Of a DNA stretch of 64,000 nucleotides, positions 45,415 through 53,842 are shown one piece after another. A program made the translations under genes and the position numbers. Location: the NCBI GenBank assembly GCA_004296885.1, contig SCVN01000002.1, forward strand, positions 186,001-250,000. The letters are read 5' to 3'. This stretch comes from Nitrospirota bacterium (GTDB lineage Bacteria > Nitrospirota > Nitrospiria > Nitrospirales > Nitrospiraceae). A model generated the notes under the pieces. That model saw only the letters and a program-made list of their open reading frames with translations, was not told the origin of the DNA and did not search any database. Within the stretch, counting starts at the first letter, position 1; every line of letters begins with the position of its first letter.

Positions 45415-47064
45415 TTGGGGTGGGGGATGAGGGCGTGGGTCATGGTGCTTGCGGCTGCTGTGGGTCTCTGGGCAAATGGTGTGGCCCAGGCCTCGGTGAA
45501 CCTTCCCCTGCACCATTGGACGTATGAAACGATCGATCGGCTTGTTGCGATGGGGCTTATTGACGATGCCATGGTCGTGACAAAACCTTATAGCCGGAAA
45601 CAGGCGGCGCGGTATATCGCTCGGGCGCTGGAACGGATGGAAACGCCTTCGGCCCCAGTAGAGGACCAAAGGCCTCTGGCCGAGCCGTTATTGGAACGCT
45701 TGATGCGTGAATTCAGAGTTGAACTGGCCGATCTTGGCGTATTACCGGCTTCCTCCGGCACGCAGCGTGGCTTGTTTCGGTACGGCGGGCGCGCGCAGCT
45801 CGAAACCGACGCCTTTTCCGTAGGGCATGGCGGGTCCGGCCTAGGCGTGCGGTTTCGGGAAAACCGAGGCGGCGAATACTATGCCAATGGTGAACAGGTT
45901 CAATCGGACTTCCGCGGCTGGTTTGAGATTGGTGATCATTTGTCTGTCGTAGCACAGCCAAAGTATATTTCCAATTCGTATGCGTTAGGGCAAGGCGCGA
46001 CCAATAATGTTCACAATGCATACATGCGGGAGCTGAACGTGAAGCTTAGCGCGGCCAACATCGCGCTCGAGATCGGCCGAGGGGCGCAATGGTGGGGGCC
46101 TGGGTATCGCGGGTCTTTGTTGCTGACGGACCAAGCTTTTCCCCTTGATATGATCAAGCTCGGAAGTGAAGAGCCGTTCAGGCTTCCCTGGGTCTTACAA
46201 GACCTGGGGCAGTGGAAGATCAATAGTTTTCTCACGCAACTGGAGCGAGACCGGGACTCTCCCCGCGCGAAGGTATTTGGGCTGCGTGTGGGCTACCTGC
46301 CAACCAGTTGGCTTGAACTGGGCATTGCTCGATTAACGCAATTCGATGGGCGGGCGTTTCCCAACCAATCCTTTCCCAAGACGGTCCTCAATGCCTATGG
46401 CAGCGCGCCCAATTCGCTGGGGGCGAATGATGTCAACGAGCAGGTGATGATCGACTTTAAGGCCAGAATCCCTCATGCAGACTATTTGATTCCGTTTCCA
46501 TCAGGCATGCAGGTGTATGGTGAGATTGCTTCAGAGGACAAGTGGTCGAAAATTCCACTGTCAACTACCGCTGCCGTGCTCGGAGGGATATATATTCCGC
46601 AGCTTTTCCCCGGGGACTCCATGGATCTTCGTTTCGAGTATGCCGATACCGACTGGGGGCGTCGTATGACCGGGGATCGTCATTCGGCCGGCTGGTATAA
46701 CAATGCCACCTATGTCAGCGGGATGCGCTATCGTGGGCAACCTCTCGGCCATTGGGTGGGAACCGACGGCATCGACTATTTTCTTCGGACAACTCGTCAT
46801 CTTCGGGCGGATGTCCAGCTGGGTATCAACCTGGATCATTCTTTGCGTGGCAGGGGCAATCCGGTCTCTGAAAAAAAGCAAGAAGCGGGGATGGACGTGA
46901 CGTGGTGGCTGACCAAGCAATTTCAACTCACCGTAGCCTATACGTACCAACGGATCGAAAACCCAGGACAAATCACCGGCATCAATCCTTTCCAAGAGAC
47001 GTTCCAATCGGGGCTTGTGTCCAATAACAATTTTTTCTGGACGAACTTCGCATTCGAGTTTTAA
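45415..47064 (+). CDS. Wzi-like capsule assembly outer-membrane protein
   Basis: 549 residues. TTG 45415 is chosen because AAGGAGGTG ends four bases before it; ATG 45427 is too far. Signal peptide WVMVLAAAVGLWANGVAQA. The N-terminal helical part (HHWTYETIDRLVAMGLIDDA; PYSRKQAARYIARALERME) and later blocks such as LEIGRGAQWWGPGYRGSLLL, LDLRFEYADTDW and the C-terminal FFWTNFAFEF match the Wzi beta-barrel family, including the final Phe. Wzi holds exported polymer on the cell surface. It is probably the last gene of the export group. Confidence 0.85.
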   Translation: MGWGMRAWVMVLAAAVGLWANGVAQASVNLPLHHWTYETIDRLVAMGLIDDAMVVTKPYSRKQAARYIARALERMETPSAPVEDQRPLAEPLLERLMREFRVELADLGVLPASSGTQRGLFRYGGRAQLETDAFSVGHGGSGLGVRFRENRGGEYYANGEQVQSDFRGWFEIGDHLSVVAQPKYISNSYALGQGATNNVHNAYMRELNVKLSAANIALEIGRGAQWWGPGYRGSLLLTDQAFPLDMIKLGSEEPFRLPWVLQDLGQWKINSFLTQLERDRDSPRAKVFGLRVGYLPTSWLELGIARLTQFDGRAFPNQSFPKTVLNAYGSAPNSLGANDVNEQVMIDFKARIPHADYLIPFPSGMQVYGEIASEDKWSKIPLSTTAAVLGGIYIPQLFPGDSMDLRFEYADTDWGRRMTGDRHSAGWYNNATYVSGMRYRGQPLGHWVGTDGIDYFLRTTRHLRADVQLGINLDHSLRGRGNPVSEKKQEAGMDVTWWLTKQFQLTVAYTYQRIENPGQITGINPFQETFQSGLVSNNNFFWTNFAFEF

Positions 47065-47072
47065 GGCCGCTG

Positions 47073-47240
47073 ATGGATCACATCGGGCTCTGCCGGACTT
47101 GCCGACACGCCACCGTGGTCGAGACAGCGGCCGGCAGCCAATTCTATCGGTGCCGGCTTTCGGACACACACCCTCAGTTCTTGAAGTACCCGCCCTTGCC
47201 GGTTCTTCGTTGTAGCGGCTACGAAAGCAGTGCATCCTAA
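47073..47240 (+). CDS. small four-cysteine (zinc-ribbon-like) protein
   Basis: 55 residues, starting eight bases after the Wzi stop. Cys spacing is C-x2-C-x16-C-x19-C (LCRTCRH, FYRCRL, VLRCSGYE), a pattern of tiny metal-binding proteins found widely in environmental bacteria. The Arg/His content and conserved FLKYPPLPVLRC tail suggest a folded zinc knuckle. Function unknown. No good SD, so it may be translated by coupling from the Wzi gene. Confidence 0.6.
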   Translation: MDHIGLCRTCRHATVVETAAGSQFYRCRLSDTHPQFLKYPPLPVLRCSGYESSAS

Positions 47241-47294
47241 CCATTGTCCTATCACAGCCGGCTGCTTGGTGCAGAAGATTACTCGGGGAAGTCT

Positions 47295-49301
47295 GTGACT
47301 GATCTGACGATCTTAAGCGAACTGCTGCTGATCTTTGCCGTGTCGATCGCGGTGGTGTTCGTATTCCACCAAGTCCGGTTGCCGTCGATCGCAGGCTTCC
47401 TTGTCGCCGGAGCGCTGATCGGTCCCTATGGGCTGAATCTGGTGTCCGATCTCCAGCAAGTCAATGTGCTGGCGGAGATCGGGATCGTCTTGCTCTTGTT
47501 CACGATCGGGATGGAGTTTTCGGCAGCCCACTTAAGGGCGGCCCGGCGGCTGCTCCTTGTGGGCGGCCCCTTGCAGGTGGCCGGCGCGCTCATCGCGGGC
47601 GTACTGGCAGGGACCGTGGCCGGCCTGCCATTGGCTCAGGCCATATTCTGGGGCTGTCTGTTTTCGCTCAGCAGCACGGCGATCGTCCTGAAGGCTCTGG
47701 CCGAGCGGGGGGAAAGCGACTCCCTATACGGCCGCGCCACAATCGGCATTCTGATCTTTCAGGATTTGGCGATGGTTCCGATGATGTTGCTCGTCCCGTT
47801 GCTGGCGAGCGGATCGCACGTGGATGCAGGGACTGTCCTGCGCGGCGTAGCGCAATCGGCGGTCATGGTGGGCGTCATTGTGGCCGCAGCCTGGTTCCTC
47901 GTGCCCAGGCTCTTGAAACAGATCGTCCGCAGCCGTAACCGCGAGCTCTTTCTGCTGACGATCATCGTGCTTTGCCTCGGGATCGCCTGGCTGACCTCTC
48001 GGTCGGGCCTGTCGTTGGCGCTTGGCGCCTTCATCGCCGGGCTGATCATCTCCGAGTCCGAGTATAGCCATCAGGCATTGGCCGAAGTCCTGCCGTTTCG
48101 CGACAGCTTCAACAGCTTGTTTTTCATCTCGGTCGGGATGCTGATGGATGTCCGCGTGTTATTGGAGTACCCAGGACTAATACTCGCCTTGGTCGCAGCG
48201 GTTATACTCGGTAAATTTGTGACCGGAGCCGGACCGGTGCTGACGATGGGCTATCCTCCGCGTGTGGCCCTGCTGACCGGTGTGGCCTTGGCCCAGGTCG
48301 GGGAGTTCTCCTTCATCCTGGCCCAGGCTGGGCAGCAGGTGGGCTTGCTGGCCAGGGAGCAGTACGAGGTCTTTTTGGCCGTGTCGGTGCTCACGATGGT
48401 CGTGACACCCTTCCTGATCCAACTGGCGCCCAAGATGGCCCGACGCGCGGAGGCTGTCCAACGGCTGCGCCGCTGGTTTCCCGAGCGGACCACCTCGCAT
48501 CAGGTGCAAGCGGAATCCCGAGGTCCCAGGGTCAAGGACCATGTCGTGATCGTGGGCTACGGACTGAATGGCCGGAACCTGGCCCGCGTGCTCCAGCAGA
48601 CGGAGGTTCCCTATGTGGTGCTGGATCTGGATGGGGAAACGGTCCGTCGAGAATCCAAGAACGGGGTGCCCATTTATTATGGAGACGGGACCAATCCCAG
48701 CGTCCTTCACCATATGCGCATCGAACAGGCACGGGTTCTTGTGTTGGCGATTTCCGACCCCTTTGCGGCGCGGCGGGCGGTTCGGATTGCCAAGGGGCTT
48801 AATCAGGCCGTGCACGTGGTGGTGCGGACCCGATATCTCAGAGAATTGGAAGAGCTGCATGCATTGGGGGCCGACGAAGTCGTGCCGGAAGAATTCGAGA
48901 CCTCCATCGAGATCTTTGCATTGGTCCTCCGGACCTACAAGTTGCCGCAAGAGTTCATCCTGCAAAAGGCCGAGCAGGTCAGACGGGAGGGCTATGCGTT
49001 GTTGCGGCGGACGGGCCTGCCGGAGCTAGCGCACCATCTCCGTGGCGGAACCTTGACGGATGCGGAGGTGGAGACGTGCCGCATCGAGCCGGACTCTCCC
49101 GCGGCGGGCAAGACGCTGATAGAGGTCTCGATACGGCCGCGGACCGGTGCTTCGGTGATTGCGCTGACGCACAACGGGGTCACAGAATCCAATCCTTCGC
49201 AAAAAGTCCGTCTGGAGGCAGGGGATGTTCTGGTCTTGCTGGGCAGCCGGGACCAGATCCGCCGCGCGCTGGGCTTGTTGGTCGACACCAAAGCGGAGTG
49301 A
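47295..49301 (+). CDS. CPA2 (Kef-type) cation:proton antiporter with RCK domains
   Basis: 668 residues from GTG 47295 (GGGGAAG upstream); an in-frame TTG 47244 is less likely. Residues 1-~390 hold about twelve membrane segments with the family loops GFLVAGALIGPYGLNLV, LLFTIGMEFSAAHLRAARR and IGILIFQDLAMVPMMLL. A TrkA-N/RCK domain follows (VVIVGYGLNGRNLARVLQQT), then a TrkA-C domain (RIEPDSPAAGKTLIEVSIRP). It exchanges K+ or Na+ for H+ across the inner membrane, gated by nucleotide or ligand at the RCK domain. Confidence 0.9.
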   Translation: MTDLTILSELLLIFAVSIAVVFVFHQVRLPSIAGFLVAGALIGPYGLNLVSDLQQVNVLAEIGIVLLLFTIGMEFSAAHLRAARRLLLVGGPLQVAGALIAGVLAGTVAGLPLAQAIFWGCLFSLSSTAIVLKALAERGESDSLYGRATIGILIFQDLAMVPMMLLVPLLASGSHVDAGTVLRGVAQSAVMVGVIVAAAWFLVPRLLKQIVRSRNRELFLLTIIVLCLGIAWLTSRSGLSLALGAFIAGLIISESEYSHQALAEVLPFRDSFNSLFFISVGMLMDVRVLLEYPGLILALVAAVILGKFVTGAGPVLTMGYPPRVALLTGVALAQVGEFSFILAQAGQQVGLLAREQYEVFLAVSVLTMVVTPFLIQLAPKMARRAEAVQRLRRWFPERTTSHQVQAESRGPRVKDHVVIVGYGLNGRNLARVLQQTEVPYVVLDLDGETVRRESKNGVPIYYGDGTNPSVLHHMRIEQARVLVLAISDPFAARRAVRIAKGLNQAVHVVVRTRYLRELEELHALGADEVVPEEFETSIEIFALVLRTYKLPQEFILQKAEQVRREGYALLRRTGLPELAHHLRGGTLTDAEVETCRIEPDSPAAGKTLIEVSIRPRTGASVIALTHNGVTESNPSQKVRLEAGDVLVLLGSRDQIRRALGLLVDTKAE

Positions 49302-49325
49302 GTTGTGGCTGCTTGTGTGGCTGCC

Positions 49326-49355
49326 TTGACAAGAAAAAGAAGCGCATAGTAAGGT
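49326..49355 (+). promoter_or_regulatory. weak candidate promoter before the DsrE-like gene
   Basis: Perfect TTGACA, 18-base spacer, then TAAGGT (three of six). It lies about 80 bases before the start at 49434. Confidence 0.35.
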
Positions 49356-49433
49356 CACGAACGTGTTGCTGTCCCTGTGCAAACGGGGAAACTGCCACAG
49401 TCCCTAGCAGAGAGATGGAAGTGAGGTAGCCAC

Positions 49434-49964
49434 ATGAGCACAGTCCAACTCGAACCGTCGGCCGCTCTAGCCGGGCTCCGTGAGGCCAGGCCTGACCGGG
49501 TGACGATCGTTGTGCTGAGCGGAGATATGGATCGGGTGATGGCGGCGTTCATTATCGCCACCGGCGCTGCGGCCATGGGCATGCAAGTGACGATGTTCTT
49601 CACGTTCTGGGGGTTGAATGCCATCCGGCGAAGGGGGACGGCCAGCGGAGCCAGAGACTGGCTGCGGCGGATGTTTGGATGGCTGAACAAGGGCGGGGCG
49701 GAGCTGTTACCCCTCTCCCGGTTCCATTTCTTCGGGTTGGGGACCGGCATGATGAAGCGGGTGATGCAGCAGCATCGCATGCCCGACGTTCCGGAACTGC
49801 TCCAGACGGCGCAGGACCTGGGGGTGCGGTTCATTGCCTGCACGACGTCCATGGGCTTGATGGGCATTACGAAAGACACGTTGATCGAGGGCATTGATCA
49901 GTTGGCCGGCGTGACGACGTATCTCGCCGAGGCCAGGCAGGGGAGCGTGAATCTCTTCATCTGA
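49434..49964 (+). CDS. DsrE/DsrF/DrsH-like family protein
   Basis: 176 residues. TIVVLSGDMDRVMAAFIIAT, then GAAAMGMQVTMFFTFWGL is the typical opening of the large DsrE-like family, and FIACTTSMGLMGITKD provides the conserved Cys. The C-terminal half aligns by eye with the smaller DsrE protein at 53843 (RLIACSAGLEYMGV). A TusA gene follows 41 bp later, so a role in sulfur transfer or redox relay is plausible. Neighbouring sulfur-oxidation genes are not seen here. Confidence 0.82.
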   Translation: MSTVQLEPSAALAGLREARPDRVTIVVLSGDMDRVMAAFIIATGAAAMGMQVTMFFTFWGLNAIRRRGTASGARDWLRRMFGWLNKGGAELLPLSRFHFFGLGTGMMKRVMQQHRMPDVPELLQTAQDLGVRFIACTTSMGLMGITKDTLIEGIDQLAGVTTYLAEARQGSVNLFI

Positions 49965-50005
49965 AGTGCCCGGGCGCTTTGCCCGTCGAAAGCAAGGAGC
50001 GGTAC

Positions 50006-50251
50006 ATGATCCAAGCCGACGTTAAATTGGACACTCTCGGGTACTTCTGTCCCATGCCGATCATCATGACCTCCAAAAAGATCAAGGAACTGCAACTGGG
50101 TCAGGTGCTGGAAGTCGTGTCGGACGATGAAGGGATCAAAAAGGACATGCCGGCCTGGTGCCAAACCACGGGTCATGAAATGGTCGGATTAGAAGAAGAC
50201 GCCGACCAAGCCAAGCGCATCTATAAAGCGTTTGTCAGGAAAACAAAATAA
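50006..50251 (+). CDS. tusA: TusA-family sulfurtransferase
   Basis: 81 residues, SD AAGGAG six bases before ATG 50006. KLDTLGYFCPMPIIMTSKKI is the CPxP motif whose Cys carries persulfide sulfur; LQLGQVLEVVSDDEGIKKDM and WCQTTGHEMVG are conserved. It moves sulfur between partners, likely the DsrE-like protein encoded before it. The pair ends at a strong terminator. Confidence 0.9.
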   Translation: MIQADVKLDTLGYFCPMPIIMTSKKIKELQLGQVLEVVSDDEGIKKDMPAWCQTTGHEMVGLEEDADQAKRIYKAFVRKTK

Positions 50252-50294
50252 CCGAACAGCAACAGTTCGGCAATAAAGCGGGTTCGACATTTGG

Positions 50295-50330
50295 AAAAGC
50301 CGGAAGATGCGGGCATCTTCCGGCTTTTTT
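50295..50330 (+). terminator. strong Rho-independent terminator
   Basis: A 15-bp perfect stem (50295-50309 with 50314-50328), tetraloop CGGG, ending in T6. It lies 43 bases after the TusA stop and closes the DsrE-TusA unit. Confidence 0.92.
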
Positions 50331-50368
50331 ATTGACTGAAATCAACGTTGGCGCGATTTTCAGAAGGC

Positions 50369-50410
50369 CTATATGTTGTTGGTCATATGGTTGAGCAATC
50401 TATATGTTGT
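50369..50410 (+). promoter_or_regulatory. pair of 11-bp direct repeats (possible regulator sites)
   Basis: CTATATGTTGT occurs at 50369-50379 and 50400-50410, 31 bp apart (about three helical turns), ending 9 bp before a -35 box. The layout fits an activator binding twice on one DNA face. Confidence 0.5.
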
Positions 50411-50419
50411 AGTTTTTTA

Positions 50420-50448
50420 TTGACAGGTAAGAACTCCTTTGCTATGTA
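50420..50448 (+). promoter_or_regulatory. candidate promoter with extended -10
   Basis: Perfect TTGACA, 17-base spacer, TATGTA with TG one base before it. It would produce a ~270-nt leader or a separate RNA before the gene at 50728. Confidence 0.5.
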
Positions 50449-50727
50449 GCCTCTACGATTTCTTTTCTCCGAAGGACCGCTGATCCGGCGTTTGCTGCCA
50501 CGAGCATGGCAGCCCAGTACCTCAGGCCTAGAGGTAACGGATGTCTGGAAGGGCCGGTTCTCAGATTCTTCCCCCAACGAACGTCAAGCTGTTCCCCGCA
50601 CACGGACTATTCCCCCAATCGTCGCAACAGACTACTCAATTGGTTTCAACGAGTGGCAAGCAGAGACCGTCAGGAGGGCAACTAGGACATCGAGAGCCGC
50701 CATGGGGATCTCACAAAGGAGGGTAGG
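50449..50727 (+). other. structured leader or small RNA region
   Basis: About 280 bases between the candidate promoter and the next start, with no convincing reading frame. It holds a 7-bp hairpin (GCTGCCA/TGGCAGC, 50494-50513, loop of six) and a smaller ACCT/AGGT stem after it. No known riboswitch core was recognised. Confidence 0.4.
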
Positions 50728-51069
50728 ATGTCAGGGCCATTCAGCCTCAGATATCTGCACCTGTTTGTTGGAGAGAAATCGCCCGGCACGTTCATTCTGT
50801 CCCGCAACGGCCGCCTGGCCGATTACGTGGGGGTGAGCATGGAGGATGTGGCCGGGGCGATTCGCCGGGCCGCACAGCAGTCCAGCTACCGATATTTCTG
50901 GTTTGCGGTGGCGGCTTCGGCCGGGGAAGCCGCTCAACTGGGGCATACCTGGTATCATCGGTATCGACCCACCGACAATGTCGCGTCTCCTGCGGAGTTT
51001 GATGGATCAACGTGGCAGTGCACGACCGACGGTTGTGCCGCCTGCGCCCTGGCACAGCCTCGCCAGTGA
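50728..51069 (+). CDS. GIY-YIG-like small protein
   Basis: 113 residues; SD AAAGGAGGGTAGG. FILSRNGRLADYVGVSMEDV, YRYFWFAVAASAGEAAQ and WYHRYRPTDN, then WQCTTDGCAAC, resemble a group of small GIY-YIG-fold proteins with a C-terminal Cys pair. The catalytic set is not complete by eye (the Y..YVG pattern is kept, but the typical Arg and Glu positions are unclear), so nuclease activity is uncertain. Function unknown. Confidence 0.55.
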   Translation: MSGPFSLRYLHLFVGEKSPGTFILSRNGRLADYVGVSMEDVAGAIRRAAQQSSYRYFWFAVAASAGEAAQLGHTWYHRYRPTDNVASPAEFDGSTWQCTTDGCAACALAQPRQ

Positions 51070-51117
51070 GGTCGGTTTTCCGCCAGTAAGTCCGCTCCCC
51101 TGCGCATTGCCGTCGCC

Positions 51118-51146
51118 TTGACTTCGCGGGACGGTGCCCGTACCGT
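51118..51146 (+). promoter_or_regulatory. weak candidate promoter before ftcD
   Basis: TTGACT, 17 bases, TACCGT. The -35 is good and the -10 poor. It lies about 130 bases before the start at 51274. Confidence 0.35.
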
Positions 51147-51273
51147 ACTCCCTCCGATGCGTCGTGTCCCTTCTGTGTGGATGCTGACGATTCTGCTCAC
51201 GAAGTCCGCCCTGCCGGGCATAGCTGGTGCGACATGCCGGATGCAGAGTGGACGAGGGGCCGAGGGTTGCGTG

Positions 51274-52821
51274 ATGGATCAACTGGTCGAGTGCGTCCCG
51301 AATTTCAGCGAAGGGCGCAATGAGGAAACCCTCCGCGCGCTTGCTGCGGCGGTGACGGCGGTGCCGCATGTGGCGCTGCTCGATCAGCAACGGGATCCGG
51401 ATCATCACCGGTCCGTGCTGACTTTCGTCGGGGCTCCGGAAGCGGTTGCCGAGGCGGCCGCGGCCCTTGCCCGCGTGGCTGCCGATCGGATCGATCTTCG
51501 GCAACATCAGGGAGAGCATCCGCGCGTGGGTGCGATGGATGTGGTGCCGTTTGTCCCGATCCGTGGCGTGACGATGGAAGACTGTGTGGAATTGGCCCGG
51601 CGCGTCGGGGAACGGATCGGAACCGAGCTTGGGATCCCGGTATTCCTGTATGAGCGGGCGGCATCCAGGCCGGAGCGGGCGCGATTGGAGCACATCAGGC
51701 GGGGCGGGTTGGAGGGGCTTTCCATGCGCATGCGGGAGGCGGCATGGCGGCCGGATTTCGGCCCGCCGACGCTTCATCCTTCGGCAGGGGCCATCATGGT
51801 CGGTGCCAGGCCGATCCTGATCGCCTACAACGTCAACCTCGAAACCACGGACCTGGCGGTTGCCAAAACCATTGCCAGGAAGGTGCGTCAGTCCAGCGGG
51901 GGACTGCCTTGCGTGAAGGCGATCGGGATCAAACTGGCCAGCCGCCGCCTCGTGCAAGTTTCCATGAACCTCACGAACTATGAAGAGACCCCCCTCCATG
52001 TGGCGTTCGAGGCTGTGCGCAGGGAAGCGGCTCAGCATCAGGTCCAAATCGCCGGCAGCGAAGTGATCGGGTTGGTGCCGCAGCAGGCGTTGATTCAAGC
52101 GGCGGCGTATTTTCTCAAACTGGAGGGCTTTGACCTCGGCCAGGTCTTGGAGACCAGGATGAAATCGGCCCTGGCGCAGATGCCTCAGGCACGGAGTGGT
52201 GCATCAGGGCGTCAGAACGAGGCCGCTCCTTCTCTCCGCTCGTTTTTGGAGGCTCTGTCTGCAAGCAACCCCATGCCGGCGGGGGGAAGCGTCGCAGCGC
52301 TGGCCGGAGCCTTGGCTGCTGCTCTAGGAATCATGGCTTGCCGGATTGGCCCGCCCTCAAAATTACCACCGTCCATTGGCTCTGGTGCGACGAATGGGGC
52401 GGACGATCTGAGTACCACGGAACAGCGGTTGATCGGGCTACGTCGGAGATTGGAAGAACTGGTCCAAGCCGATGCGGAAGCCTACGGACAGTTCTTGCAA
52501 GCCGCTCGGCTACCGAAGACGGATACTGCAAGAAAAGCAGCGATGGCCAAGAGTCTTGACGGAGCGATCACCGTTTCGCTGGAAATTGCTGATCTGGCCT
52601 GCGAGGCGGCGGCTCTTCTAGGCTCGTTGCCGGCACGAACCAAGTCCTCGGTCGGAGCTGACCTCAAGGTCGGGCTGATGATGGCCCTAGTGGCTGCCGA
52701 GGGAAGCCTGATCAATGCCGAAGAAAATGAAAAAACTGCTACAAATCAACAAGTTATGTCAATGTTCACGAGCAGAATAAACGCTCTAAAAGAGAGGCTT
52801 GTAGATCTGCGCAAGCTATGA
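51274..52821 (+). CDS. ftcD: bifunctional glutamate formimidoyltransferase / formimidoyl-THF cyclodeaminase
   Basis: 515 residues from ATG 51274. The transferase domains (1-~310) show LVECVPNFSEGRNEETL, DQQRDPDHHRSVLTFVG (catalytic His) and HPRVGAMDVVPFVPI. The cyclodeaminase domain (~325-515) shows SNPMPAGGSVAALAGALAAA, the typical P.PGGGS..A loop, and an all-helical end. It moves the formimino group to tetrahydrofolate and deaminates it, feeding one-carbon metabolism. No histidine-degradation genes are seen nearby, so its physiological substrate here is open. Confidence 0.88.
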   Translation: MDQLVECVPNFSEGRNEETLRALAAAVTAVPHVALLDQQRDPDHHRSVLTFVGAPEAVAEAAAALARVAADRIDLRQHQGEHPRVGAMDVVPFVPIRGVTMEDCVELARRVGERIGTELGIPVFLYERAASRPERARLEHIRRGGLEGLSMRMREAAWRPDFGPPTLHPSAGAIMVGARPILIAYNVNLETTDLAVAKTIARKVRQSSGGLPCVKAIGIKLASRRLVQVSMNLTNYEETPLHVAFEAVRREAAQHQVQIAGSEVIGLVPQQALIQAAAYFLKLEGFDLGQVLETRMKSALAQMPQARSGASGRQNEAAPSLRSFLEALSASNPMPAGGSVAALAGALAAALGIMACRIGPPSKLPPSIGSGATNGADDLSTTEQRLIGLRRRLEELVQADAEAYGQFLQAARLPKTDTARKAAMAKSLDGAITVSLEIADLACEAAALLGSLPARTKSSVGADLKVGLMMALVAAEGSLINAEENEKTATNQQVMSMFTSRINALKERLVDLRKL

Positions 52822-52862
52822 TACATTGCCTGGTCTGTTTGGGGGAGTCGTGACAATCAGGC

Positions 52863-52880
52863 CCCAATCTCTTGATTGGG
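52863..52880 (+). promoter_or_regulatory. hairpin in the rpsU leader
   Basis: CCCAATC and GATTGGG form a perfect 7-bp stem with a TCTT loop, 33 bases before the rpsU start. No T-run follows, so it may be a stability or autoregulation element rather than a terminator. Confidence 0.45.
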
Positions 52881-52913
52881 AGCAGAACGTTCAAGCTGAG
52901 AGTTAGGACAGCG

Positions 52914-53108
52914 ATGGAAATCAAAGTTTTCAACAACAACGTCGAGAAAGCGCTCAAAGTTGCCAAGAAGAAGCTGGCGGGCGAAGGCCTCTTCCGTGAA
53001 TTGAAGCGGCGGCGGTTTTACGAAAAACCCAGCGTCCGCAAGAAAGCCAAGCTGCGGGAAGCACAACGACGCCGGCAGAAGTGGCTCGCCAAGCACCGGG
53101 CGGAGTAA
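52914..53108 (+). CDS. rpsU: 30S ribosomal protein S21
   Basis: 64 residues, the normal S21 size. MEIKVFNNNVEKALKVAKKK, LFRELKRRRFYEKPSVRKK and the basic tail KLREAQRRRQKWLAKHRAE are diagnostic. It binds the 30S platform near the 3' end of 16S rRNA and helps initiation. ATG 52914 is the natural start; longer upstream reading frames would add unrelated residues. Confidence 0.95.
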   Translation: MEIKVFNNNVEKALKVAKKKLAGEGLFRELKRRRFYEKPSVRKKAKLREAQRRRQKWLAKHRAE

Positions 53109-53176
53109 GCGGACTTCGTTTCACCCTTCCCAATTCGTTCTTGCCCGGTTTCCTGAATTCTTAGGCGCTCTTCACC

Positions 53177-53833
53177 ATGCGTGCGACGGAGATCCATGCC
53201 GCCATCCGCCTGCTCCGGCGGGAAGTCCGGCAGTGGCAGGAGCCGGTCGTGGGCGTGGTGGCCAGGGAGTCGCGCGACCCCTTCCGAATTCTCATCGCCT
53301 GCGTTCTCAGCCTCAGGACCAAAGATCGGACGACGGCGGACGCCTCGCAACGGCTGTTTGCGCTGGCATCCGATCCCGCGACCATGGTGCGACTCCCGCT
53401 CCGTCGCATCGAAACGGCCATCTATCCAGTCGGATTCTACCGGACCAAAGCCAAACAGATCCGCGAAATCTGCCGTCGGCTGCTGGATGCCTATGGAGGG
53501 CTGGTGCCTGACGAGATCGACGAACTTGTGACGTTGAAGGGAGTGGGACGGAAAACCGCCAACCTAGTCGTCACGGTCGGTTATCAGAAGCCGGGCATTT
53601 GCGTGGATATCCACGTGCACCGGATCAGTAACCGCTGGGGCTATATCACAACCAAGACGCCGGAAGAATCCGAACAAGCCTTGCGGCGCAAGCTGCCGCA
53701 TCAGTATTGGATCACCTATAACGACTTGTTGGTGCCCTTCGGTCAGAACATTTGCCAGCCGGTCTCGCCATGGTGCAGCAAGTGCAAGCTGACAGCCTAC
53801 TGCGATCGAAAGGGTGTGACGAAAAGCCGTTAA
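53177..53833 (+). CDS. nth: endonuclease III
   Basis: 218 residues. Helix-hairpin-helix LKGVGRKTANLVVTVGY, catalytic Asp in GICVDIHVHRISNRWGY (here the Lys of the glycosylase/lyase lies in the HhH segment), and the iron-sulfur loop C-x6-C-x2-C-x5-C (CQPVSPWCSKCKLTAYC). It removes oxidised pyrimidines and nicks the abasic site. It converges with the (-) strand DsrE gene, ten bases apart. Confidence 0.93.
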   Translation: MRATEIHAAIRLLRREVRQWQEPVVGVVARESRDPFRILIACVLSLRTKDRTTADASQRLFALASDPATMVRLPLRRIETAIYPVGFYRTKAKQIREICRRLLDAYGGLVPDEIDELVTLKGVGRKTANLVVTVGYQKPGICVDIHVHRISNRWGYITTKTPEESEQALRRKLPHQYWITYNDLLVPFGQNICQPVSPWCSKCKLTAYCDRKGVTKSR

Positions 53834-53842
53834 GCGCTGTTT

